Under the pieces are notes generated by a model. The model did no database searches. It saw only the letters and a list, made by a program, of their open reading frames with translations, and was not told where the DNA came from. From NCBI RefSeq assembly GCF_000966195.1, contig NZ_LAHL01000033.1:1-64000 (forward strand): DNA of 64,000 nucleotides, in the 5' to 3' direction. Of this stretch, positions 46,269-55,065 are shown piece after piece. This DNA is from Domibacillus robiginosus (GTDB lineage: Bacteria > Bacillota > Bacilli > Bacillales > Domibacillaceae). The translations under genes and the position numbers were made by a program. How positions within the stretch are numbered: the first letter of the stretch is position 1; every line of letters begins with the position of its first letter.

Positions 46269-47591
46269 TCATGGATTTCTTTTTAAACAATCAGCTGATA
46301 GGTCCCTGCCTTTTTGAATGTACTTGTGCATGATTTCGTCTGGAACCATGCTCCCGCCAGTCGCCCATACAAGATGAATAGGCTTTTTGCCGAGCTCTTT
46401 CTGTCCGGACAGCAGTACAGGCCCTATCATACCGGCAAGCGCAGAAGGCTCAAGCTGTATGTTTTCTGTTTCATTAAGACCATTTAGCATCGCAAACAAC
46501 TGGTCATCATGCACTGTACAGCTGCCTGCTAAAAAGGGCTCCACCAGTTTTCCAACAAAACCGGATGGGCGGCCGACGGCAAGACCGTCTGCTTCAGTTT
46601 GATTTGTTAAGCCAATGTCCTGAACGGAGATTCTATCATGCAGTCCGGTAGCAAGACCAAGCAGCATACAGGCACTTTCAGCCGGCTCGACAAAAAAACA
46701 ATGCACATGTGACCCGAAAGCGAGCTGAAGGCCAAATGCTACGCCGCCTGGCCCGCCGCCTATGCCGCATGGCAAATAAACGTAAAGAGGCTGCTTTTCA
46801 TCCACCGTTATTCCTTGTTTATCAAATTGCCGTTTCAACCGAAGCCCTGCTGTGGCGTAGCCTAAAAACAGCTCGTGCGAATGTTCATCATCTACAAAAT
46901 AAGCACGCGCGTCCTTTGCAGCTTCTTCTCTTCCCTCAGCAACCGCTTTTTCATAATCTGCTTTATGCTCTATCACAAGAGCGCCTTTTTCACGAAGGAG
47001 CTGTTTTTTCCATTCCTTTGCATCTGATGACATATGTACGGTTACGCGAAACCCCATTTCAGCACCCACGATGCCAATGCTCAGCCCGAGATTTCCCGTT
47101 GAACCTACAATGATCCGATAGGAAGAAAAAAGAGTTTTAAAAGCCTCTCCGCTAAAAGCAAGGTAATTCTCCGCTTCTGTAATCAAGCCATTTTCCAGCG
47201 CCAGCTTCTCGGCATATGTTACGATTTCATAGATCCCGCCGCGCGCTTTAATGGAGCCGGATACAGGAAGCTTGTGATCTTCCTTTAGCCACAGCTCACC
47301 TTTGATCTGACAGCCGGACGCTTCTTGAAGCCACTCTTTCATGCGCGGAATCTGTGTAACCGGCGATTCAATAATCCCCTTTTTTTCTTCCAGCTCAGGA
47401 AAAGCCTTTTCAAGATAAGGCGCAAATCGTTCCAGCCGCTTTTCTGCTTTTTGTACATCCTGAAGCGAGAATAATAAGGAAACCTGGTCGTGCCGATTTG
47501 GATTCATCCAGAGAACATTTTTTCGCTTTTGTAAATGCTCGATCAAAGCTGCTGCAGATTCGCCGTACGAATGATTGAGTTTATTTTTCAT
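46269..47591 (-). CDS. dsdA: D-serine ammonia-lyase
   Basis: 440 residues, PLP enzyme that detoxifies D-serine to pyruvate and ammonia. The lysine that binds PLP lies in VSGSIKARGGIYEI (about 113); the glycine-rich phosphate loop is IVGSTGNLGLSIG (about 166) and PCGIGGGPGGVAFGL (about 276) follows. ATG at 47591 overlaps the dinB stop by 4 bases, so it is translated with the polymerase gene. No DsdC-type regulator or DsdX permease adjoins. Confidence 0.95.
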   Translation of the reverse strand: MKNKLNHSYGESAAALIEHLQKRKNVLWMNPNRHDQVSLLFSLQDVQKAEKRLERFAPYLEKAFPELEEKKGIIESPVTQIPRMKEWLQEASGCQIKGELWLKEDHKLPVSGSIKARGGIYEIVTYAEKLALENGLITEAENYLAFSGEAFKTLFSSYRIIVGSTGNLGLSIGIVGAEMGFRVTVHMSSDAKEWKKQLLREKGALVIEHKADYEKAVAEGREEAAKDARAYFVDDEHSHELFLGYATAGLRLKRQFDKQGITVDEKQPLYVYLPCGIGGGPGGVAFGLQLAFGSHVHCFFVEPAESACMLLGLATGLHDRISVQDIGLTNQTEADGLAVGRPSGFVGKLVEPFLAGSCTVHDDQLFAMLNGLNETENIQLEPSALAGMIGPVLLSGQKELGKKPIHLVWATGGSMVPDEIMHKYIQKGRDLSADCLKRNP

Positions 47592-48778
47592 TGCGTCCAC
47601 CCTTTTTTTATAATTCCATCTCCAAACTTTTTTTTTAATGCTTCTACTGTTGTCAGGAGCGGTTCAAGCTTATCTGCTTCTTCCTGGAAAGAAAACAAGT
47701 CCAGCTGGGTTTCCTGCATTCGTTTACCGGCCGCATTTTGTGCCGTAATCCCCAGAAGCCGAACCGGTTCTCCATTCCAGTGCTTAAAAAAAATAGTTTC
47801 CGCCGCCGATAGAAGCTCGCCTTCTTCCTGAATATCAAAGGAAAGCGTCTGACTGCGGGTAACCGTTTTAAAATCGCTGTATCGAATGGTTACTTGAATC
47901 GTTCTTGAAACAGCTGCTTTTGCTTTCATTCTCTCACTCACTGAACGGGCAAGCTGGCGAAGCCTGGCGTGAATAACTGCCGGCTCAGTAAGGTTTTTGG
48001 GAAAAGTAGTGGAGTTCCCAATACTTTTATAGGAGCTGTTGGCTTTTGGATCGACCGGCCTGTCGTCTATACCATTGACCCGCTCCCGCATCCGTACTCC
48101 GCGTATGCCCATAATAGATCGGATTTTTTTCTCATCTGATCCTGCCAGGTCACCCATTGTTTTAATGCCATGCTCCAGCAGTTTTTCAGCTGTTTTCTCT
48201 CCAATTCCGTGCGCTTCTAAAACCGGTCTGCCCCAGAGCACATGCTCAACGTCCCGCTTTCTTAAAACTGTAATGCCCAGCGGCTTTTGCATATCGCTCG
48301 CCATTTTCGCTAAAAATTTATTAGGGGCGATCCCGATCGAAAGTGGTATTGAAAATTGCTCCATCACTTCCTGCTGAATTCTTTGTGCAATTTCCAATGG
48401 AGAACCCAGATGTGCACAAGCGGTAATATCAAGGTACGCTTCATCGATAGAAGCATATTCAATCAGTGGCGACACCCCGGCAAGATAGGCAAATATTTGC
48501 TTTGAATACGTTTTATACAACGCGTGATTTGGCTTGATCACCACAGCTTCTGGCACAAGCTTTACTGCTTCACGAAGGGCCATCGTTGTATAAACACCCC
48601 TGTTTTTACATAAATAGTTGGCCGCTACTACAATTCCCCTTCGCTCCTGCGGATTTCCGGCAATGATGACCGGCTTGTTTTTTAACGTCGGATTTTCTGC
48701 CATTTCTACACTGGCAAAAAACGAATTTGCATCAACATGAAAAATGACCCGTCCTTTTTTCGGATAAAAGCCCGTCAT
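47588..48778 (-). CDS. dinB: DNA polymerase IV
   Basis: 396 residues, Y-family translesion polymerase. Catalytic acidic residues in FHVDANSFFASVE (Asp about 15) and YASIDEAYLDIT (about 111-116); then thumb HhH motifs GIGEKTAEKLLEHGIKTMGD and a little-finger domain to about 350; the tail TQLDLFSFQEE (about 360) resembles a beta-clamp binding motif (QLDLF). The upstream region carries no convincing LexA box. Coupled with dsdA downstream, an unusual pairing. Confidence 0.95.
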   Translation of the reverse strand: MTGFYPKKGRVIFHVDANSFFASVEMAENPTLKNKPVIIAGNPQERRGIVVAANYLCKNRGVYTTMALREAVKLVPEAVVIKPNHALYKTYSKQIFAYLAGVSPLIEYASIDEAYLDITACAHLGSPLEIAQRIQQEVMEQFSIPLSIGIAPNKFLAKMASDMQKPLGITVLRKRDVEHVLWGRPVLEAHGIGEKTAEKLLEHGIKTMGDLAGSDEKKIRSIMGIRGVRMRERVNGIDDRPVDPKANSSYKSIGNSTTFPKNLTEPAVIHARLRQLARSVSERMKAKAAVSRTIQVTIRYSDFKTVTRSQTLSFDIQEEGELLSAAETIFFKHWNGEPVRLLGITAQNAAGKRMQETQLDLFSFQEEADKLEPLLTTVEALKKKFGDGIIKKGWTQ

Positions 48779-49078
48779 ACGGTCACCTCTCCTTTAAATC
48801 AATTTCATTTTTTACGGTACAGTTTCTCCGCATTTCATACGTCGGTTTGTTCTTATTTTACCATTTTCCCTGCTGCATCGCCCTTGTCAAAAAAACAAAC
48901 TCTCCCACCTGGCATCAGTCATGATGAGGTGGCAAAATCTCTTTATAAATCAGCCCGATTACAACAAGAATGGATAATGACCACCTGCGTAATGCTTCGA
49001 GCGGCGGTCATGTCTCAGCTCATATCTCTGCCGGCTGCTCACAAAAAAACTCCCCGATTGCTCAGGGAGTGACAGTTG
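48779..49078. other. Gap upstream of dinB
   Basis: About 300 bp. Holds the terminator at 49043-49070. A short minus-strand stretch (48918-48999, RRWSLSILVVIGLIYKEI) looks like the relic of a small membrane protein, without start codon and with stops just before it. Confidence 0.35.
49043..49070 (-). terminator. Terminator of the Dabb gene
   Basis: ACTCCC-(TGAGCAATC)-GGGGAGT then seven U's on the minus strand. Confidence 0.8.
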
Positions 49079-49372
49079 TTAAATTTCAATATCAACGACG
49101 ATACTGTCGAGCCGGCCGACCTCGCGAATAAACGCTGCGACCGCTTGATGCTCCGGATGCGGACCGTATGCTTCAAGCGCCGCTTTGTTTTCAAACCGTG
49201 TTGTAAGCACCACTTGATAGCCCTGGTTTTTTTCGGAAAAATTAATGCCGGCTTGAATATCAATTACACCCTCAAGATGCTGCTCAAGGGCTTTGAATCG
49301 CTTTACTACTTCTTCAAGCTGTTCGACAGTCGTCGTTTCTGCAAATTTAACAAGCACAATATGATCAATCAT
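49079..49372 (-). CDS. Dabb (stress-responsive A/B barrel) protein
   Basis: 97 residues, ferredoxin-like dimeric barrel: IDHIVLVKFAETTTVEQLEE at the start, IQAGINFSEKNQGYQVVLTT centrally, and YGPHPEHQAVAAFIREV (HP-H motif) typical of Dabb. ATG at 49372 with AAGAGG upstream. Dabb proteins are found as stress proteins or small enzymes; no substrate is suggested by the context. Confidence 0.88.
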   Translation of the reverse strand: MIDHIVLVKFAETTTVEQLEEVVKRFKALEQHLEGVIDIQAGINFSEKNQGYQVVLTTRFENKAALEAYGPHPEHQAVAAFIREVGRLDSIVVDIEI

Positions 49373-49639
49373 GTTTTTCCTCTTTTCGTTAGCCATTTAC
49401 TGTAAATATATCATTTTTATGCCTAGCGGTAAACATATGTTTTTATCCTGGTTTTCGTTTCGATAATTGTCGAAACCATTGCTCGTCATCTGTCATAATG
49501 GCAAGAGCTAACATAATGAAAAGCAGGTATTTTTTTTTGATATCCCTTTGTTTTTTATCACCTTATAGGAATGAAAATGAAAAATCGCTCCTTTACTCAA
49601 AAGCAGGACTGCTGAAAGAACTGATTTTATATGAAACAA

Positions 49640-49845
49640 AAAAGAACTAGTTGTCATGATGTACCCATGATATCAGGAAGAAATACAGGTGACGGATCAT
49701 GTGGGGGTAGCACAAATGCACTGCATTGTACATTTGCATTGTGAGGCCTGGAAGCGACCAGGAAAGAGGATTATGGCCGAAGATTCGTACGAGAAACCAT
49801 TTAAAAAGGATGGATGACCCCGGCCGAGACCGGGGTCCTTTCTAC
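49640..49845 (+). ncRNA. Candidate structured RNA with terminator
   Basis: The plus strand between two minus genes ends in GACCCCGG-CCGAGA-CCGGGGTC, then CTTTCT (49816-49845). Upstream lie CCTGG-AAGCGA-CCAGG (49745-49760) and a tandem TGCATTGT-ACATT-TGCATTGT (49722-49742). A 14-codon frame MAEDSYEKPFKKDG with AAAGAGG upstream (49772-49816) is inside, so it may be a small RNA, a dual-function RNA or a leaderless micro-gene. No clear promoter was found. Confidence 0.35.
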
Positions 49846-50054
49846 TCCATTTCGATCTCCAGCATTCCTATATTAAAGAACAGCGGCCAGTTAAACTTTT
49901 CTTTCTCATCCTCCGTAAATTCAGCCAGTTTCTCGCGTGTAATGCTTTCGAGCCTGGCCAAACAATTCTGTGGAAAGGCACGCGCTCCATATTGCCATAC
50001 AAGACCAGCGACAAACTGGCGGCACATTTTGATAATTTCAACATCCTTCATCAC
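49842..50054 (-). CDS. Hypothetical protein
   Basis: 70 residues from GTG at 50054 (then ATG), with AAGGAG 9 bases upstream. Soluble, with three Cys/aromatic-rich segments (CRQFVAGLVWQYGARAFPQN, ARLESITREKLAEF) and a C-terminus ending MLEIEME. An upstream in-frame ATG at 50168 would add 38 basic Cys-rich residues without a ribosome binding site. No family recognised. Confidence 0.5.
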   Translation of the reverse strand: MMKDVEIIKMCRQFVAGLVWQYGARAFPQNCLARLESITREKLAEFTEDEKEKFNWPLFFNIGMLEIEME

Positions 50055-50169
50055 TATGCAGCACTCCTTTTCGCTTTTGATGGTGATACACTGATTATCA
50101 GCACAGATTACTACTTGCTTTTTACGATATACACAGGGATATTTTTTACGTCCAGCTTTTTTCTTCATT

Positions 50170-50553
50170 CATTTCCGCCAGCTCTTCCCTGAAGTTAATG
50201 GGTGTTACATGATGATATGGACAGGAGTGCTTGGGTTATGCCGAAATAAACGAAAAAATGTAAGAAGAATTGTGAAAAGAGGGGAAGTGGCGCGACCGAG
50301 TGAGAGGGTTTGAAAAGGAAAAACCTTTGATTGAACTACATTTGTGTAAAGGGGATATTCAAGAAGATATTATTTACTCGGATGAATGAACCGAAATTAC
50401 TGAATCAAAGAAGTAACATTGACCGAAACCGGGACGTTTTTGTATATACTATACAACCTGACTCTCGGGTGATGCCCCTGTTCAGCTTCAATAAGTGATC
50501 GTGCTGCTTCTGTTTCCTCAAAAAACCGCCAGCAAATTCTTCATTATCATGAT
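50170..50553. other. Gap with a plus-strand promoter-like site and gene scraps
   Basis: About 380 bp. TTGACC (50419-50424), 18 bp, TATATA (50443-50448) looks like a plus-strand promoter pointing toward the antisense of the CBO0543-type gene. The minus frame FFEETEAARSLIEAEQGHHP and RVRLYSIYKNVPVSVNV (50402-50550) reads like the tail of a lost gene. Confidence 0.3.
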
Positions 50554-51003
50554 TTAATCTATAACTTTCAACTTTCTTAAATAAAGATAAAACCAATAGA
50601 TGAACACAAAAACAGCCAGATACGCCAAAAAAGTCCATAAAATATTCCAGCCTTCCCGATACACCACATGCTCTATCATAACCAATATACTTTCAAGGAA
50701 AGTGATACACAGCGCCCATAAAAAAATAAGGAGATATGGATGTGTACTTTTCCTTATAAATAAGATTAAATAACCTCCTACAATAGGGTATAACCCTATG
50801 TTAAAAGGGAGTCCCGGCAACGTTTCCTGTTCATGAAAGGGATGAATTTCACCAAAGTCAAAGTAAACCCATAGCTCATTTATTAGAAATGCTATAGCTG
50901 AAGTAAAAGGAGCAATCAATGGAATAAGCTTTCGATCTTTCGGGTGAAGATGTACGAATCCAATAATCCAGGGAACAATAAATATAATCATTGAAAAGTA
51001 CAT
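50554..51003 (-). CDS. CBO0543-family membrane protein
   Basis: 149 residues, four or five membrane helices with VPWIIGFVHLHPKDRKLIPL at the N-terminus and INELWVYFDFGEIHPFHEQE centrally, as in CBO0543-type proteins of spore formers. GGAGGG precedes the ATG. Function unknown. Confidence 0.8.
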   Translation of the reverse strand: MYFSMIIFIVPWIIGFVHLHPKDRKLIPLIAPFTSAIAFLINELWVYFDFGEIHPFHEQETLPGLPFNIGLYPIVGGYLILFIRKSTHPYLLIFLWALCITFLESILVMIEHVVYREGWNILWTFLAYLAVFVFIYWFYLYLRKLKVID

Positions 51004-51246
51004 TTTATTTTTCCCTCCACCGCAATGCCCTTCTTGTTTTACAAGCTGCTTTTTCTGATTTTATACATGCCTAATTTAACCGTATTTAAGAAATTTATGT
51101 ACAGAAAAGGTTAATTCATTATTTTCTTAAAATTAAAAACGGCAGGGAAATACACTTTTTAGTAAAACAAGTTATTAGCACTACTACATTTCACTGCCAT
51201 AAAGTATATATTTATTTCATAATGTTCTCACCTTCTTTTAAGCAAT

Positions 51247-51272
51247 AAAAAAAGACCGAGCTATACTCGATC
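51247..51272 (-). terminator. Terminator on the minus strand
   Basis: GATCGAG-TATAG-CTCGGTC (one G-U) followed by seven U's; about 140 bases past the acetyltransferase gene. Confidence 0.65.
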
Positions 51273-51409
51273 TGTAAAGGAAAAGCTACCTTCTCACTTC
51301 TTTGCTTTAACGCTCCACCGAAGCTGGGTGTTGGTTTGTCACCTCAAAAGGACGTCCCGGCCCTTAAATAAAACTGTTCAATGAACGGATGCACCGGTGA
51401 GTTAAGCAA

Positions 51410-51913
51410 TTAAGAAATCTTTTTCCCAAGTATGACTAGATCTCTTTTAATGCCATCTAATTCAGCCACTTCGGGCAAATGAGCCCATTTTTCAAAATTA
51501 AAGCTAGAAAACAGGCGAAGACTCGGCTCGTTATGCCCGAATATGTATCCCAGTAAAGTATCAATATTCAGCTCAGGGCACGCTTCTATAGCTTTTTGTA
51601 TAGTAAATTTACCAATGCCTTTACCTCTAAAAGCTTCATCAAGATAAATACTTATTTCGGCGGTTGAATTATAGGCCGGCCTTCCATAAAATGATGAGAA
51701 GCTTACCCAGCCGCTTATTTCTCCGTCATATTCCACAACCCATATAGGTCTGTTGAGATGGTTATGTTCTTTAAACCAACCTAATTTATCCTCGACAGAC
51801 ACAGGTTCAAGATCCGCCGTTACCATCCTGCCTGGTACAGTCGAATTATAAATATCCACTATAATCGGTAAATCTTCAATGGTTGCATTTCTTATTTTGA
51901 TTTTTTCTGACAT
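51410..51913 (-). CDS. GNAT acetyltransferase, phosphinothricin-acetyltransferase-like
   Basis: 167 residues. GNAT fold with IRNATIEDLPIIVDIYNSTV at the start (phosphinothricin/YwnH-type motif), acetyl-CoA loop LDEAFRGKGIGKFTIQKAI (about 94-112), HNEPSLRLFSSFNFEKWAHL near 128-147. It N-acetylates glutamate analogues or other amines. AAGGAG precedes the ATG. Monocistronic. Confidence 0.88.
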   Translation of the reverse strand: MSEKIKIRNATIEDLPIIVDIYNSTVPGRMVTADLEPVSVEDKLGWFKEHNHLNRPIWVVEYDGEISGWVSFSSFYGRPAYNSTAEISIYLDEAFRGKGIGKFTIQKAIEACPELNIDTLLGYIFGHNEPSLRLFSSFNFEKWAHLPEVAELDGIKRDLVILGKKIS

Positions 51914-52034
51914 AAAACGAGCTCCTTCACAATAGATAAACCATTATTATATGTTACATTTCATAACACCAAATTATAAAGATGTTTTTTAAAAAAGCAA
52001 TAACAGTTTTTAACAGAGCCTATAAAAAAAAGAA

Positions 52035-52217
52035 CTAGTGTCTTTTGTTATTTTTCTTTATTTTCCAGTCCAGGTAATATTGAAATACCTGAGGGCCAGT
52101 TACTTTGTACTTCCTGCCAATTTCCTGCCAGCCTTCTTGAAAAAAAGGCTGTGCTTTATTAAACGGCATACCTGTATTTTTTTATAGCTCTTCACACTCT
52201 TTTATAATATTGTCCAC
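52035..52217 (-). pseudogene. Small gene interrupted by an in-frame TAA
   Basis: GTG 52217 follows AAGGGGGT at good spacing. The 61-codon frame to TAG 52035 contains TAA at codon 12 (52182-52184). The product would read MDNIIKECEEL-stop-KNTG, then MPFNKAQPFFQEGWQEIGRK and VTGPQVFQYYLDWKIKK. Codon use continues smoothly across the stop. A downstream ATG could make a 44-residue protein but has no site. Family not recognised. Confidence 0.6.
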
Positions 52218-52391
52218 TGGCACTACCCCCTTTTCTTAAAATTCTGCAAAAGGAGATAATCCCCTTCGTTATTCGCTATAATTCGCGCAATATCATATTT
52301 AAAAGATACAAAGAAGATTGTTTAACCCTATTATTGGCGGAGTTATTTTTTATTCTGTCATATAAACCAACTGTATAACAAAAATTCAAAA

Positions 52392-52422
52392 GAAAAAGCA
52401 CCCACCAGCATTGGTGAGTGCT
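52392..52422 (-). terminator. Terminator of the broken SLH gene
   Basis: AGCACCCACCA-GCAT-TGGTGAGTGCT with one G-U pair and U-run on the minus strand. Confidence 0.85.
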
Positions 52423-52468
52423 CTCTTCTTTTCGGAATATACGTAGCCAATCTTATAAACTAAAAATG

Positions 52469-53515
52469 TTATTCAATCAATGTGAAAAATGCCGCTAATA
52501 GCACATTGTCCTTATCGGGCTCATCATGTGGGAAAAAATCAACCACGCATCTATATTCTCCAGGCGTGATGAGTGTTACAGAGCTGCCAAAGTTAAGAGA
52601 CCCTAAAGTCATGCTTTCATTCGCCTGTGTTACATACACGACTGGAAGGGGGATAGCACCATTACTGTATCTTATTGTTTGCCAATCATCTCCTTGCTTC
52701 TTTTCTAAAATAAATACAGGATGGGAGTAGTATGATGAAGATCCTGTCTGTGTAACAGTAAGCCTTGCACCTGTGTCGGTTGACATACTATAGCTTTCCT
52801 TTTCCATTTTAAGCACCAATCCCTCATTTGAAGACGGTAATTCGTCACTAGGAGGGAGTTCCTTTGCAGCCGGTGAACCAGCTTTATAAATTCTATAAAG
52901 CATTATGGCCTATTCGCCTCTCGTCAAATGATCCGCTGTGCCGAATCGAGTCGCTGTTTTACCCTGGACAATGCCATGAGCAACCAGTTTTTCTATGGCT
53001 GTGACGTATCGCTCTGAGACATCGGTAAACGCAATATTTGCTGTCTTAAATGGGGTTATGGATGGCAGCAATTGATAAAGAAGAACAGCCGCTTCTCCCC
53101 TTTTTATCGGGTCATTGGATCCAAAAAGTGTTGCTGATTTACCTATCATTAACCCTGCGTCATAAATAGCTGATACCATTGGTACGGCACGCTGAGGAAC
53201 GTCTTTGAAGGGCATTTGATTGGAGCCGGGATTGAGACTCACGTATTTTGCTACCGTCATTGCCGCATCTATTCGCTTAATTGGCTGATTGACACCAAAC
53301 TGCGTTTTGCTTATCCCTTGAGCAAAACCATTACTGTACATAAAGGACACAGCCTCTTTATATCTTGGTGTTACATCAGTGAATGGTATGTTTGTAGACT
53401 CTTGTTCTGTTTTTTGAGATGAAAGCAACTCTTCGGCCAGTGCTGATGGACCAGCTGAAGCAAATACCACTCCCGCAAGTGCAGCCGTCGCTATCATACG
53501 AGGTACCCTCTTCAT
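52469..53515 (-). pseudogene. SLH-domain surface protein interrupted by in-frame TAG
   Basis: From ATG 53515 (RBS GAGGAG) a signal peptide (MIATAALAGVVFASAG) and three SLH repeats (IPFTDVTPRYKEAVSFMYSN; MPFKDVPQRAVPMVSAIYD; IAFTDVSERYVTAIEKLVA) run to HLTRGE, where TAG (52910-52912) stands in frame. The codons after it, AIMLYRIYKAG, finish the third repeat. A C-terminal Ig-like domain follows (YSHPVFILEKKQGDDWQTIR), like that of the SLH-GDSL protein, but with no esterase. The intact protein would be about 348 residues. Confidence 0.85.
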
Positions 53516-53545
53516 TACTCCTTCTCTCCTCTTCTTTTTTAACAA

Positions 53546-53766
53546 ATTTTCTCATTAATTGATATGTCATACAGTATAACAAAAAGCGAAGAACATGAAT
53601 GATAAAACAAAAAAACCTATCTATGGTACCAAAAGCGGCCGTTGTGATAACTGTGACAGCGCCCCATTTAAAAGCTCTATTAAAAATTTTTAATATTTCT
53701 TTATGAGTGCTGCAGGTGTGGCTGAAGAAGGCTGTTTAACTTCGTCATTTATTAACTGGCTTTTTC
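53546..53766. other. Intergenic, nothing recognised
   Basis: Part of a 700-bp stretch of scraps upstream of the SLH gene. No convincing frame. Confidence 0.4.
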
Positions 53767-53835
53767 TTATGAAATATCTGCTCTAGATTCATAGTTATTG
53801 ATTAAATAATGAAAATCCATAATAAGCTTTCTCAT
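53767..53835 (-). CDS. Possible micro-gene or 5' fragment
   Basis: 22 codons, MRKLIMDFHYLINNYESRAD..., with AGGGGG six bases before the ATG. The good start signal and abrupt end suggest the 5' part of a truncated gene. Confidence 0.25.
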   Translation of the reverse strand: MRKLIMDFHYLINNYESRADIS

Positions 53836-53848
53836 GTGAATCCCCCTC

Positions 53849-53982
53849 TTAGTTAAAAATTACTAACCAAGAATTCCTTGTAGCCTTTCCTAGGCCCAAA
53901 CAAGTGTCACAATCCTCGATATAAACTGATTCAAGACCTGAAGTAAAAATTCCTCTACCTGAGCAATCGTTACATATTCCCT
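53849..53982 (-). pseudogene. Relic of a DnaJ-type zinc-finger mini-protein (YuiA-like)
   Basis: The frame CNDCSGRGIFTSGLE, then SVYIEDCDTCLGLGK, carries two CxxCxGxG repeats, the DnaJ zinc-finger pattern found in small Bacillus proteins like YuiA. A strong GAGGAGTGAAGGGATAAAGAAG lies upstream, but the codon where a start would be reads ATA and a one-base shift separates it from the zinc-finger frame. Ends TAA at 53849. Confidence 0.45.
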
Positions 53983-54224
53983 TTTAAATTTTTTTCTTTC
54001 TTCTTTATCCCTTCACTCCTCGGTGCAAAAAAAAGGGATCAAATTGCAGATTGACTGCAACGACACATGTTACTGAAACAGCAAGAAAGGGCACCAAATA
54101 AACGCCGCGTGTGCGTTCATTCAATGCCCCATGGATTTCCCATAAGCTTATTCAGTTTAGTTGTAGACGTTTTATAAGAAACGATTTTCCAATCTTTTCG
54201 AAAAATTGCTTTTCAACTATCTGT

Positions 54225-54332
54225 TCAGCCTTTCCGCTTCTTGTAGTGGCAGCTGTCGCAAACTCCCTTGTTGTGTACGGTTTCGTATGGGTCGATGTGT
54301 CGGCTACATGTAGTACAGATGTTTTTGTTCAT
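54225..54332 (-). CDS. 35-residue zinc-finger micro-protein
   Basis: Opens ATG with AAAAAGGAG 9 bases upstream. Two CxxC knuckles: NICTTCSRH at residues 5-9 and GVCDSCHYKKRKG at 25-28, so a treble-clef-like zinc site with a basic tail. Too short for most gene finders. Function unknown. Confidence 0.65.
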   Translation of the reverse strand: MNKNICTTCSRHIDPYETVHNKGVCDSCHYKKRKG

Positions 54333-54576
54333 AGGTTTTATCTCCTTTTTGGACAAGCTCTTTATTATCCAAAGGGTATCCACTGACCGAAGTTTTTATA
54401 CACTAAGTCGCAATCTCCACAGCAATTAGTTTTCTAATTAAACTTACATTAATTCCTCTAAGAATTTTTCACTTACTTAACTCGTATTTTCTAAGCACTC
54501 TTCTGCAATCACGATAGCTTACTGATTTCAGCTTTTATCTTTTTTATCAAATAAAAAGTGTAATGTTTTCAGAAGT

Positions 54577-54585
54577 TTTGTCGAA
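54577..54585 (+). promoter_or_regulatory. Spo0A box (0A box) upstream of a Spo0E-type gene
   Basis: TTTGTCGAA matches the 0A consensus TTTGTCRAA exactly. It lies 85 bases before the ATG of the Spo0E-type gene at 54670. Confidence 0.55.
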
Positions 54586-54611
54586 CACATTGTCATTTCT
54601 CCCCAAACACC

Positions 54612-54654
54612 ATATGATTCTTTCTGTTGTATTTTTAAATAAATAGAATCATAT
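54612..54654 (+). repeat. 10-bp inverted repeat abutting the Spo0E-type ribosome binding site
   Basis: ATATGATTCT (54612-54621) and AGAATCATAT (54645-54654) are perfect complements; AGGAGG starts at 54655, immediately after the right arm. A hairpin here could control mRNA stability or ribosome loading. Confidence 0.65.
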
Positions 54655-54669
54655 AGGAGGAATGACGCG

Positions 54670-54837
54670 ATGAACAATCAATTGAATCTGGATGAGTTAG
54701 CTATTAGAATTAAAAATGTTCGTCACTTAATGATTGTCACTGGTACGAATAAAGGTCTGGGAAATAGCGAAACGATTAAATACAGCGAAGAACTCGACAA
54801 TTTAATTATTCAATTTCAATTAAAAAGCTTGCTTTAA
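54670..54837 (+). CDS. Spo0E-family aspartyl-phosphate phosphatase
   Basis: 55 residues: helix one NLDELAIRIKNVRHLMIVT, loop, helix two with the signature YSEELDNLIIQFQ (SxELD, near residue 42), as in Spo0E, YisI and YnzD. AGGAGG is 9 bases before the ATG. Together with ynzD at 28694 this is the second Spo0A~P phosphatase in the window, and the only one with a 0A box in front, suggesting feedback. Confidence 0.85.
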   Translation: MNNQLNLDELAIRIKNVRHLMIVTGTNKGLGNSETIKYSEELDNLIIQFQLKSLL

Positions 54838-55065
54838 TATACTTCTGTATATTTTTTAAATTTGCTCATACTGTTATTGTTCGTTCTACAACCATCTATA
54901 GATACATACATTTTCAGCTATAGCTAGGTATAAATCTGATTGCTTTCTATAGAAATTACACATCCATTGCTGCTTTTTTCACATCATTAAAGGACAATAG
55001 GCGATATCAAGCTACCCACCCCCTGTGGTTTAAGCTTGATTGCCTGGGAGCATTGCTTCTGGGTT

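Noticed and set aside
48779-48860. LexA box before dinB
   Set aside because: A GAAC half-site is present but no GTTC partner at the right distance.
49726-50094. A 122-codon plus-strand frame
   Set aside because: Crosses the terminator at 49816 and the antisense of the 49842 gene; the composition is not protein-like.
54111-54386. A 91-codon plus-strand frame
   Set aside because: It is antisense to the 35-residue zinc-finger gene, which has a much better start signal.
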